Below are positions 28,916 through 37,275 of a DNA stretch of 64,000 nucleotides, piece after piece; position 1 is the stretch's first letter; each line of letters begins with the position of its first letter. The position numbers and the translations under genes were made by a program. The notes under the pieces are model-generated. The model was not told the DNA's origin, did not search any database, and saw nothing but the letters and a program-made list of their open reading frames with translations. Source of the stretch: Muricoccus pecuniae (lineage in GTDB: Bacteria > Pseudomonadota > Alphaproteobacteria > Acetobacterales > Acetobacteraceae); the NCBI RefSeq assembly GCF_014199205.1, contig NZ_JACIJD010000007.1:162731-226730 (forward strand), written 5' to 3'.

Positions 28916-30115
28916 ATGCTGCTGATTGTGATCGCTCTGCTTTTCGCCTTCCTGGCGCTCCACCCCTTTATCTCTTTTCCCATCTCCCTCCGCTATCTCG
29001 GCCGCCGCGTGATGGGCATCCCGGGAGGCGTGCCGCCCGCCGGGCCGCGCGCGACCGTCTCCGTCTGCATGTGTGCGTATAATGAGGCGGCCGTGATCGT
29101 CGCCAAGGCGCACAACCTGCTCGCCCTGAAGGAGCGCAGCGGCGGCGACGTCGAGCTTCTGGTCTATGTGGATGGCGGCACGGACGACACGGCGAAGCTG
29201 CTGGAGCCCTTCCGGGACAGCATCACCGTGATCGCGGCGACGGAGCGCCACGGCAAAAGCCACGGCATGCGCCGGCTCGCCGCCCAGGCGCGGGGCGAGC
29301 TGCTCGTCTTCACCGACGCCAATGTGATGATCGATCCCGAGGCCATCAACGCGCTGCGCCGGCATTTCGCCGATCCACGCGTGGGCTGCGTCTGCGGCCA
29401 CCTCGTCTACGGCAACGCGGTTACCTCGGACACCAGCGAGGTCAACTCGGCCTATTGGCGGCTGGAGGAGAGCATCAAGAAGCTGGAGTCCGAGCGCGGC
29501 ATGGTGATCGGCGCGGATGGCTCGCTCTTCGCCGTGCGCCGGGAGCTGAACCCGCCGGTCCCGGACGACATCATCGACGACTTCTTCGTCTCCCTCTCGA
29601 TCCTCTGCGACGGCTATCGCGTGATTCGCGGCGCGGACGTGCTCGCCTATGAGGAATCGGTGGTGGACAGCGGCGAGGAGTTCCGCCGCAAGATCCGCAT
29701 CTCCTGCCAGGCCTTCAACGTCCACCGCCTGCTCTGGCCGCGCCTCCGTGCCCTGCCGGCGCTGCCGCTCTACTGCTACGTCTCGCATAAGCTGCTGCGC
29801 TGGTTCGTGGCGCCCAACCTGATCCTCGCCGGCCTGTTCTTCCTGGCCGCGCTGATGCAGTGGGTGCATCCGGCGCTGGTGCTGGGCGGGTTGGCCGTGC
29901 TGGCGGCGGCCTGGTTCGCGGCCCTGGCGCTCGGCGTCGGCCCCGTGCGGAAGATCTGGGAGATCTGGCTCGCCTTCCTGGCCACTGCGCTCGGCGTCCT
30001 GCGCTCCCTTCGCGGGGACCGCTTCCAGACCTGGTCCCCCGCCCAATCCATCCGCGGCGGCGCGCCGCTGACGGGCGCGGCGGGCATCGGCAAGTCCGCG
30101 GAGGGTGGCCGGTGA
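28916..30115 (+). CDS. Membrane glycosyltransferase family 2
   Basis: A 399-residue processive-type GT2: an N-terminal helix, a GT-A domain and about three C-terminal helices. Motifs are VSVCMCAYNEAAVI, VDGGTDDT (nucleotide Asp), VFTDANVMIDPEAI (DxN variant of DxD) and DDFFVSLSIL with the catalytic ED-like acidic pair, followed by RRKIRISCQAFN in place of the Q/RxxRW motif of cellulose and hyaluronan synthases. It probably adds sugar to a lipid-linked or secreted glycan at the inner membrane. First gene of a run in which stops and starts overlap. Confidence 0.87.
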   Translation: MLLIVIALLFAFLALHPFISFPISLRYLGRRVMGIPGGVPPAGPRATVSVCMCAYNEAAVIVAKAHNLLALKERSGGDVELLVYVDGGTDDTAKLLEPFRDSITVIAATERHGKSHGMRRLAAQARGELLVFTDANVMIDPEAINALRRHFADPRVGCVCGHLVYGNAVTSDTSEVNSAYWRLEESIKKLESERGMVIGADGSLFAVRRELNPPVPDDIIDDFFVSLSILCDGYRVIRGADVLAYEESVVDSGEEFRRKIRISCQAFNVHRLLWPRLRALPALPLYCYVSHKLLRWFVAPNLILAGLFFLAALMQWVHPALVLGGLAVLAAAWFAALALGVGPVRKIWEIWLAFLATALGVLRSLRGDRFQTWSPAQSIRGGAPLTGAAGIGKSAEGGR

Positions 30116-30978
30116 GCGCGCCCTCCGCCACGATCCGGCAACCCGCGCCGGACAACAACAAGGCCGCGCCGCTCCTCGGCCTCGGCTGCTCCCGGCTGGG
30201 TTCCACGCTGAGCGGTTGCAGCGGCGCGGACGCCGTGCGGCTGCTGCACCACGCGCTGGATGCCGGGGTCACCTTGTTCGACACGGCCGATATCTATGGC
30301 CAGGGCGAGAGCGAGCGGCTGATCGGCGAGGCCCTGCGCGGCCGCCGGCAGGGCGTGATGATCGTCACCAAGGGCGGGCAGCGCTTCACCGCCGCGCAGC
30401 GCGCGGCGACTCTCGTCAAGCGCCCGCTGCGGATGCTGGCGGGCATGATCCCCTCCCTCCGCCGCGGCATCGCCGGGCGCCGGGCCGCACCGCTGCCGCG
30501 GGACTACACGCCCGCGCATCTGCGCCGCGCGGTGGAGGGCAGCCTGCGCCGGCTGGGGACGGAGCGGATCGACCTCTACCTCCTGCACAGCCCCTCGGCG
30601 GAGGACATCCGCCGGGGCGAGGCCTTCCCGATGCTGGAGGAACTGCGCGCCGCGGGCCTGATCGGCGCCTGGGGAATCTCGGTGGACGATGCGGAGGCGG
30701 CGCGGGCCGCCCTGCGCCTGCCGGAGCTGCGGGGGCTGCAACTGCCCCTGGCGATCGCGGAGGAGATGCGGCCCGAGCTGGCCGCCGCCGCCGCAGGAGG
30801 GGCGACACTCTTGATGCGCGAGATCTTCGCGGGTGGCCCGAGGGACGCGGCCTCCCGCCGCGCGGCCATGGCCGCCGCTTTGTCCCATCCCGGCGCGACC
30901 GCGCTTGTCGGCACGACCTCGGCCACGCATCTGGACGAGGCACTGGCCTCGGCCCGCGCCGTGGGGCGCGCGGCATGA
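30112..30978 (+). CDS. Aldo/keto reductase
   Basis: A 288-residue protein from a GTG that overlaps the upstream stop. The catalytic tetrad is present: Asp and Tyr in FDTADIYGQGESERLIGEAL, Lys in IVTKGG, and His in LYLLHSPS. Members reduce sugar aldehydes or ketones with NADPH. The barrel is complete but the C-terminal cofactor loop is short (LVGTTSATHLDEAL). It sits between a glycosyltransferase and a GMC oxidoreductase, so a sugar or polyol substrate within the glycan pathway is likely (inference). Confidence 0.87.
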   Translation: MSAPSATIRQPAPDNNKAAPLLGLGCSRLGSTLSGCSGADAVRLLHHALDAGVTLFDTADIYGQGESERLIGEALRGRRQGVMIVTKGGQRFTAAQRAATLVKRPLRMLAGMIPSLRRGIAGRRAAPLPRDYTPAHLRRAVEGSLRRLGTERIDLYLLHSPSAEDIRRGEAFPMLEELRAAGLIGAWGISVDDAEAARAALRLPELRGLQLPLAIAEEMRPELAAAAAGGATLLMREIFAGGPRDAASRRAAMAAALSHPGATALVGTTSATHLDEALASARAVGRAA

Positions 30979-32681
30979 TCACCGACGCGCTCACCCTTCC
31001 GCCCGGCGCCACGCTGGAGGCGGATCTCTGCATCGTCGGCGGCGGCGCGGCGGGGGTGACGCTCGCCCTCGCGCTGGAGGGTTCGGGCCTCTCGGTGCTG
31101 TTGCTGGAAGGCGGCGGGCGCAAGTTCGACGCCGCCGCGCAGGAGGGGCTCAAGGGTGAGGTGGCCGAGGGCTCGCCGCACACGCCGCCCAACATGTATC
31201 GCCGGCGCGTCCTCGGCGGCGCGACCGCGATCTGGGGCGGGCGCTGCGTGCCGCTGGACCCCATCGACCTGGAGAAGCGGGACTGGGTGCCGCGCAGCGG
31301 CTGGCCCATCGGCTGGGACGAGCTGGCCCGCCACTATCCCCGCGCGCAGGAGTTCCTCGAGGCCGGGGCCTATGCCTACACGGCGCGGGAGGCTCTCGGG
31401 CCGGACGCGCCCCCGGTGATCGAGGGCTTCTCCGATCCCGACATCATCTCCGACCGGCTGGAGCGCTTCAGCCGCCCGACCCATTTCGGCAAGGCCTGGT
31501 CCGACCGCCTCGCCGCCTCCGCGAGCGCGCGGGTGCTGGTGAATGCCCAGGCCCTCCGCCTCGTCGCGCCGGACGGCCCAGTGCAGCGGCTGGAAGGCGC
31601 CTCGGCGCCGGGCCGTGGCTTCACCGTGCGCGCGCGCCGCTACGTCCTCGCGGGCGGCGGGCTGGAGGTGCCGCGCCTGCTCATGGCCTCCGACGAGACG
31701 CGCCGCGGCGGGCTGGGCAATGAGGGCGGGGCCCTCGGCCGCTTCTACATGTGCCATGCCGAGAACACGCTCGGCCTGCTTCGCCTCACCCCCGCCAACC
31801 GCCCGGTCGCCCTACATTTCGAGACGACGGATGACGGCGTCTATGTCCGCCGCAAGCTCTCCCTCTCCGAATCCGCGCAGCGGCGGGAGGGGCTGCTCAA
31901 CACGATCTTCCGCCTGCACTACCCGCTGATCGCGGATCCCGGCCATGGCAGCGGCGTGCTCTCGGCCATGTATCTCGTGAAGGACGTGATCCTGCCGGAG
32001 TACCGGCGCAAGCTGGCGACGGTGGAGATCGCGAACCGGGGCCGCATGGTGCGCGACGCGCGCTTCTGGATGCGCCATGCCGGCAACGTGCTGCGCGACG
32101 CGCCGGGCGTGCTCGGCTTCGGCCAGAACTGGCTTCGCAAGCGCACGCTGGCGAGCCGCAAGCTGCCCTTCGTCGTCATTGCCAGCCGCGAGGGCGCCTA
32201 TCCGCTGGACATCAACGCCGAGCAGATCCCCGACCCCGACAACCGCGTGACGCTCACCGGGGCGCGGGACGCGCATGGCGTGCCGCAGGTCAAGGTGGAC
32301 TGGCGGATGCGCGGGCAGGACGTGGACAGCCTCGCGCGCGGGCTGCGCCTGGCGCGGGACGCCTTCGCCCGCTCCGGCTGCGCCAGGCTGGAGTTCGAGG
32401 ACGACACGCTGGAGGACGCGGTGCGCGCCTCCACCCCCGTCGGCGGCCACCATATCGGCACGGCGCGCATGGCGGATTCGCCCGGCGATGGCGTGGTGGA
32501 CCGGAACTGCGCCGTCCATGGCGTGCCGAACCTCTTCGTGGCCAGTGCGGCGGTCTTCCCCACCTGCGGCCACGCCAACCCCACCCTCACCATCCTCGCC
32601 CTCGCCCTGCGGCTCGCCGACCACCTGAAGGCGACCGCCGCGCAGGACCGGGCCGTGGGCCTCGCCGAAGCGGTTTCCTGA
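30975..32681 (+). CDS. GMC family FAD-dependent oxidoreductase
   Basis: A 568-residue flavoprotein. FAD-binding motif CIVGGGAAGVTLALALEGSG opens the protein, VLGGATAIWGGRC lies near the flavin attachment region, GGHHIGTARM is the conserved PS00624-like segment, and the C-terminal CGHANPTLT supplies the catalytic His-Asn pair of glucose-methanol-choline oxidoreductases. It would oxidise a sugar or polyol hydroxyl. The start overlaps the aldo/keto reductase stop (ATGA). Together the two could epimerise a hydroxyl by oxidation then reduction (inference). Confidence 0.88.
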   Translation: MITDALTLPPGATLEADLCIVGGGAAGVTLALALEGSGLSVLLLEGGGRKFDAAAQEGLKGEVAEGSPHTPPNMYRRRVLGGATAIWGGRCVPLDPIDLEKRDWVPRSGWPIGWDELARHYPRAQEFLEAGAYAYTAREALGPDAPPVIEGFSDPDIISDRLERFSRPTHFGKAWSDRLAASASARVLVNAQALRLVAPDGPVQRLEGASAPGRGFTVRARRYVLAGGGLEVPRLLMASDETRRGGLGNEGGALGRFYMCHAENTLGLLRLTPANRPVALHFETTDDGVYVRRKLSLSESAQRREGLLNTIFRLHYPLIADPGHGSGVLSAMYLVKDVILPEYRRKLATVEIANRGRMVRDARFWMRHAGNVLRDAPGVLGFGQNWLRKRTLASRKLPFVVIASREGAYPLDINAEQIPDPDNRVTLTGARDAHGVPQVKVDWRMRGQDVDSLARGLRLARDAFARSGCARLEFEDDTLEDAVRASTPVGGHHIGTARMADSPGDGVVDRNCAVHGVPNLFVASAAVFPTCGHANPTLTILALALRLADHLKATAAQDRAVGLAEAVS

Positions 32682-33943
32682 TGCCGGACAGCCTGCCCAT
32701 CCATCCCGCGCCCCTCTCCACGGGCGCGGCCGCACCGCTGCGCTGCCTCTGGCTCGCGCGCTCCATGCCCTTCCCCTGGACGGCGGGGGACCGGATCTAC
32801 ACGGCCAAGCTCGCCGGCGCCTTCGCCGCCGCGGGGGTGGACGTCACCTTCGTCGGGCTGGAGGGGGAGGCCCCGCCGGCGCCGATGCCGAACATCCGCT
32901 GGCACATCGTGCCGGGCGGGCAGGGCGGGCGCGTCGGTGCCCTGGCCAGCCCCATGCCGCTCGTCGCCGCGCGCCACGCGACCGCCGCCTACCGTTCCGC
33001 CCTGGCGGAGCTGGCGGGCAAGGGGCCCTGGGACGTGGTGGTGGTGGACCAGTACGGCATGGGCTGGGTGCTGCGGAACCGTGCCCTGCTCGCCGGCCGG
33101 CCCGTGGTGGTCTTCGTCACCCATGACCACGAGGAGAGCGTGACGGGGATGCAGTGGCGCGACCGCACGGCCTCCCTGCCCAGGCGCGCCGTGCTGCTGC
33201 AGAACCATCTGAAGACCCGCTGGTTCGAGCGCTGGATCGCGCGCCGCAGCGACCTCATCACCACCATCACCGAGGCCGACGCCGCCCTTTTCTCCGCCGA
33301 GGCGCCGGGCGTTCCCGTGCTGCCGCTGGTGCCCGGCTATGACGGCGCCCGGGCCGCGGGGCGCGCGATCGGGCCGGAGACGCCGCGGGCGGTGGTACTG
33401 TTCGGCTCCTATCGCTGGTCCGCCAAGCAGGCCAACCTCCGCATCTTCCTCGACCAGGCGGACCCCGTGCTGGCCGAGGCCGGGGTGGAGATCCGCGTGG
33501 TGGGCGACATGCCGGACGACCTCCGGCGCTCGCTGGAGGGCCGCTACCGCGCCGCGCGCTTCACCGGCTTCGTCGAGGACCCCGCACCGCATCTCGCGGC
33601 CGCCCGGCTGGCCGTGGTGGCGGAGCCGATCGGCGGGGGCTTCAAGATGAAGCTGCTCGAATATGTCTTCAACCGCGTGCCCGTGGCCGCGCTCGATGTC
33701 TGCGCCAGCGGTCTGCCGGATTCCGTGCGCGCGAACATGGTGCTGGCGCCGGAGCTGGACGGGCTGCTGCGCGCCGTGCTGGGCGTGATCGACGATCCCG
33801 CGCGGCTGGGGGCGCTGCAGGAAGGCGCCTTCGCCGCCGCCGAGGGTGCCTTCGACTGGGCCGATCGCGGCCGTGCGTTGCGCGACGCCGTGCTGGAGCG
33901 CCGGGCCGCCCTGGCGCGGCCGGCCGGGGCCGCTGCCCGATGA
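32681..33943 (+). CDS. Glycosyltransferase family 4-type
   Basis: A 420-residue GT-B protein. The N-terminal RSMPFPWTAGDRIYTAKLAG is the acceptor-side start typical of GT4 sugar transferases of EPS loci (TuaH-like group). The C-terminal half has SYRWSAKQANLRIFLDQ, IRVVGDMPDDLRRSLEG, and the nucleotide-sugar-binding E-x7-E region EPIGGGFKMKLLEY. It probably acts on a lipid-linked intermediate at the cytosolic face. The start overlaps the GMC stop by one base. Confidence 0.85.
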   Translation: MPDSLPIHPAPLSTGAAAPLRCLWLARSMPFPWTAGDRIYTAKLAGAFAAAGVDVTFVGLEGEAPPAPMPNIRWHIVPGGQGGRVGALASPMPLVAARHATAAYRSALAELAGKGPWDVVVVDQYGMGWVLRNRALLAGRPVVVFVTHDHEESVTGMQWRDRTASLPRRAVLLQNHLKTRWFERWIARRSDLITTITEADAALFSAEAPGVPVLPLVPGYDGARAAGRAIGPETPRAVVLFGSYRWSAKQANLRIFLDQADPVLAEAGVEIRVVGDMPDDLRRSLEGRYRAARFTGFVEDPAPHLAAARLAVVAEPIGGGFKMKLLEYVFNRVPVAALDVCASGLPDSVRANMVLAPELDGLLRAVLGVIDDPARLGALQEGAFAAAEGAFDWADRGRALRDAVLERRAALARPAGAAAR

Positions 33944-34977
33944 CGGCCGAGGCAGTGCCCACCCCGCCCTTCCTGACCGCGCTCGCCGCCCTCTCCGCGC
34001 GGCTTGGCTCGGACCGGGACCTCGTGCAGGGCGCGGGCGGCAATACCTCCCTCAAGCGGGACGGCGCGCTCTGGGTGAAGGCCTCGGGCACCTGGCTGTC
34101 CGCCGCGCTCGACCGGCCGATCTTCGTCGGGCTGGACCTGGCGGAGGTGCTGCGGCGCCTGGAAGCGGGCGAGGCGGAGCCGGCCATGCCCGCGCGGCTG
34201 GACCCGGATTTCCCGCTCCGCCCCTCGATCGAGACGACGCTGCACGCGCTCCTGCCGCACCGGGTGGTGCTGCACGTCCACTCCGTGAACACCATCGCCT
34301 ACGCCATCCGCGAGGACGGCCCGGCGCTGCTCGCGGAGCGGCTGGCCGGGCTGCGCTGGGCCTGGGTGCCCTATGCCCGCCCGGGCCTGCCGCTCACCCG
34401 TGCCGTGCAAGCCGTGCTGGGCGGGGCGCCCGACGTGCTGGTGCTCGGCAATCACGGGCTGGTCGTGGGCGGCGACGACGAGCGCGCGGCCGAGGCGCTG
34501 CTGGAGGCGGTGGAGGCGCGCCTCGCCCTGCCGGCCCGCCCGGCGCCCGCTCCCGACGAGGCCCGGCTGGCGCGGCTGGCCGAGGCCTCGGGCGGGCGCT
34601 ACCGGCCGGCGGCGATCGGCGCGGCGCATGACGCGGCGACCGACCCCGACAGCCTCGCCATGGCGGGGAAGGGGGCCTTCTACCCCGACCACACCGTCTT
34701 CCTCGGCGCCTCCCCCGTGCCGACGCCCTCCTTCGACGCGGCGATGGCGCGGGTGGGGGAGGGTGGCCCGGCGCTCCTGCTCGTGGAGGGGGTGGGGGCG
34801 CTGCTGCGCGCCGACCTCACCGCGGGGGCGGAGGAGATGGCTGCCTGCCTCGGCCTCGTTCTCTCTCGCGTGGCGCCCGAGGCGCCGCTCACCGTGCTCG
34901 ACGCGTCGCAGGAGGCCGAGCTGCTGGACTGGGATGCGGAGAAGTACCGCCAGTCCCTCAACCGCGCCCCGGGCTGA
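33940..34977 (+). CDS. Class II aldolase/adducin family protein
   Basis: A 345-residue protein. Residues 10-200 form the class II aldolase fold with GAGGNTSLKRDGALWVKASG, the zinc ligands in HVHSVN and GNHGLVVGG, and an acidic catalytic region. Relatives are fuculose- and rhamnulose-phosphate aldolases or dehydratases, acting on phosphorylated keto sugars by retro-aldol or dehydration steps. The C-terminal extension (PDHTVFLGASPVP onward) matches the second half of longer family members. ATG overlaps the GT4 stop. Substrate not predictable. Confidence 0.86.
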   Translation: MTAEAVPTPPFLTALAALSARLGSDRDLVQGAGGNTSLKRDGALWVKASGTWLSAALDRPIFVGLDLAEVLRRLEAGEAEPAMPARLDPDFPLRPSIETTLHALLPHRVVLHVHSVNTIAYAIREDGPALLAERLAGLRWAWVPYARPGLPLTRAVQAVLGGAPDVLVLGNHGLVVGGDDERAAEALLEAVEARLALPARPAPAPDEARLARLAEASGGRYRPAAIGAAHDAATDPDSLAMAGKGAFYPDHTVFLGASPVPTPSFDAAMARVGEGGPALLLVEGVGALLRADLTAGAEEMAACLGLVLSRVAPEAPLTVLDASQEAELLDWDAEKYRQSLNRAPG

Positions 34978-34990
34978 TGGAATCCCGCTA

Positions 34991-36688
34991 ATGCAGATCG
35001 TCATTCCCATGTCCGGCTTCGGCGAGCGCTTCCGCGCGGCCGGGTACCAGGTGCCGAAGCCGCTCATCCCCGTGGATGGCAAGCCCATCATCGCGCATGT
35101 GATGGACCTCTTCCCCGGCGAGACCGACGTCACCTTCATCTGCAACCAGGACCACCTGGACGAGCCCTCCTACCGGATGGAGGAGATCCTGCGGGAGATC
35201 TGCCCGACCGGGCGGATCCTCGGCATCGCCCCGCACAAGCTGGGGCCGGTCCATGCCGTGCTGCAATCGGTGGACGGGCTCGATCCCGACCGGCCCGTGG
35301 TCGTGAATTACTGCGACTTCACCTGCTACTGGGACTGGCAGGAGTTCAAGCGCTTCGTGCGGGAGACGAACTGCGCGGGCGCCATCCCGGCCTATCGCGG
35401 CTTCCACCCGCACTCGCTGGGCTCCACCTACTACGCCTATCTCCGGCACGACCGGGGCTGGGCGCTGGACATCCAGGAGAAGCAGCCCTTCACCGACGCG
35501 CCGATGGAGGAGTACGCCTCCTCCGGCACCTATTACTTCGCGAGCGCCGCGCTGATGCGGCACTACTGCGAGCGGACCCTGCGAGAGGGCATCGCGGTGA
35601 ACGGCGAGTACTATGCGAGCCTCGTCTACAAGCCGATCTTCGCCGACGGCCTGCCCGTGGCCGTCTACGAGCTGCAGCACTTCATGCAGTGGGGCACGCC
35701 GGCCGACCTGCAGGAGTACGAGCGCTGGTCGCGCGCCTTCGCCTGGCTGGTGGACGCGCCGGACGTGCCCGCGCAGGACGGCACGGTTCTGCTGCCCATG
35801 GCCGGGGCGGGGCAGCGCTTCCGCGACGCGGGCTACGAGACGCCCAAGCCGCTGCTGCCCGTCTCCGGCCGGCCCATGGCGCTGCAGGCGGTGGCCGACC
35901 TTCCCGCCGCGCCGCGCCGCCGCTTCGTGCTGCGCCGCGACCTGCCGGACCTGCCCGCCATCCTCGACGCGCTCAGGGCGGCGGACCCGACCTCGGACAG
36001 CACGGTGCTGGAAGGGCTGACGGACGGGCAGGCGCGGACCTGCCTTCTCGCGCTCGACGGGCTCGACCTCGACGCGCCGCTAACGATCGGCGCCTGCGAC
36101 AACGGACTGCTCTACGCCCCCGGGCGCTTCACCGCGCTGATGGAAGGGGGCGCCGACCTGCTCGTCTGGGGCGTGCGCGGGCACTCCGCGGCGCGGCGGC
36201 GCCCGCAATCCTATGGCTGGATCGAGGCCGATCACGACGGGCGCATCACCCGCGTGGCGGTGAAGGAGCCGCTCTCGGACCCCGCGCGCGACCCCGTCGT
36301 GACCGGCGCCTTCACCTTCCGCCGGGGCCGGGACTTCGTGGCCGCGGCCGAGCGCATGATCGGCCGCGACGCCAGGGTGAACGGCGAGTTCTACATCGAC
36401 ACCCTCGTCAACGACGCGGTGGCGCTCGGCCTCGACTGCCGCCTGCTGGAGGTGGACCACTATCTCGGCTGGGGCACGCCCGACGAGTGGCGGACCTTCA
36501 ACTACTGGCAGTCCTGCTTCCACAAGTGGCCGGGGCACCCCTATCGGCTGGAGCGCGACCGCCGCGTGCCCGCCGGCGCCGTGGCCGCGCTGGAGGCCGA
36601 GTACGCCGCCCCCGTGCCGCCCCGCCCCGTGCCGGCCGCGGCCGCGCCCTGGGAGCTGCCGCGCGCCCGCCCGGAGAACGCCGCGTGA
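34991..36688 (+). CDS. Tandem double nucleotidyltransferase (two NTP_transferase domains)
   Basis: A 565-residue protein made of two sugar-nucleotidyltransferase domains in one chain. Domain 1 (residues 1-255) begins IPMSGFGERFRAAGYQVPKP and has a CDFTCYWD metal region and an EEYASSGTYYF segment. Domain 2 (267-535) begins LPMAGAGQRFRDAGYETPKP, but has RRDLPDLP and GACDNGLLYAP in place of the first domain's loops. Each half resembles nucleotidyl transferases that make NDP-sugars or CDP-polyols. Whether both are active is unknown. No gap separates it from the phosphodiesterase-like gene. Confidence 0.85.
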   Translation: MQIVIPMSGFGERFRAAGYQVPKPLIPVDGKPIIAHVMDLFPGETDVTFICNQDHLDEPSYRMEEILREICPTGRILGIAPHKLGPVHAVLQSVDGLDPDRPVVVNYCDFTCYWDWQEFKRFVRETNCAGAIPAYRGFHPHSLGSTYYAYLRHDRGWALDIQEKQPFTDAPMEEYASSGTYYFASAALMRHYCERTLREGIAVNGEYYASLVYKPIFADGLPVAVYELQHFMQWGTPADLQEYERWSRAFAWLVDAPDVPAQDGTVLLPMAGAGQRFRDAGYETPKPLLPVSGRPMALQAVADLPAAPRRRFVLRRDLPDLPAILDALRAADPTSDSTVLEGLTDGQARTCLLALDGLDLDAPLTIGACDNGLLYAPGRFTALMEGGADLLVWGVRGHSAARRRPQSYGWIEADHDGRITRVAVKEPLSDPARDPVVTGAFTFRRGRDFVAAAERMIGRDARVNGEFYIDTLVNDAVALGLDCRLLEVDHYLGWGTPDEWRTFNYWQSCFHKWPGHPYRLERDRRVPAGAVAALEAEYAAPVPPRPVPAAAAPWELPRARPENAA

Positions 36689-37275
36689 TCCTGATCGCCC
36701 ATCGCCGCAACACCCGCGAGCAGCTCGCCGAGACCCCGGCCGAGCTGGGGATCGAGGTGGACATCCGCAGCCAGGGGCCGGACCTCGTCATCCACCACGA
36801 CCCCTTCGTGGCGGACGCCCTCCGCTTCGAGGAGTGGCTGGCGGATTACCGGCACGGCACGCTGATCCTGAACGTGAAGGAGGAGGGGCTCGAGGACCGG
36901 CTGCTCGCCCTCATGGCCGAGCGCGGGATCAGGGACTTCTTCTTCCTCGACCAGTCCTTTCCCTTCCTCATGCGCACCGCCCGGCGCGGAGAGAAGCGCT
37001 GCGCCGTGCGCGTCTCGGAATACGAGTCCGTCGAGACCGCGCTCAGCCTCGCCGGGCAGGTGGAATGGGTCTGGGTGGATTGCTTCACCCGCTTCCCCCT
37101 GAACCAGCGTGACGCCGCCCGGCTGAAGGATGCCGGCTTCCGGCTCTGCCTCGTCTCTCCCGAGCTGCAGGGGCGGACCGATGCCGCCGAGATCCGGGCC
37201 ATGCGCGAGCTGCTGGCCGCCGAGGGGATCGTGGCCGACGCCGTCTGCACCAAGGTGCCCCAGAGTTGGCGCTGA
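36685..37275 (+). CDS. Small glycerophosphodiester/PI-PLC-like phosphodiesterase
   Basis: A 196-residue TIM-barrel-like protein. It starts at a GTG overlapping the previous stop. The N-terminal LIAHRRNTREQL and GIEVDIRSQGPDLVIHHDP give the His and metal-binding Glu-Asp of the GDPD/PI-PLC family (H...E-D...H). It is shorter than GlpQ (about 250 residues) and has a signal-free N-terminus, so it is cytosolic. In the operon it could cleave or process a glycerophospho- or cyclic phosphodiester intermediate (inference). Confidence 0.78.
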   Translation: MILIAHRRNTREQLAETPAELGIEVDIRSQGPDLVIHHDPFVADALRFEEWLADYRHGTLILNVKEEGLEDRLLALMAERGIRDFFFLDQSFPFLMRTARRGEKRCAVRVSEYESVETALSLAGQVEWVWVDCFTRFPLNQRDAARLKDAGFRLCLVSPELQGRTDAAEIRAMRELLAAEGIVADAVCTKVPQSWR

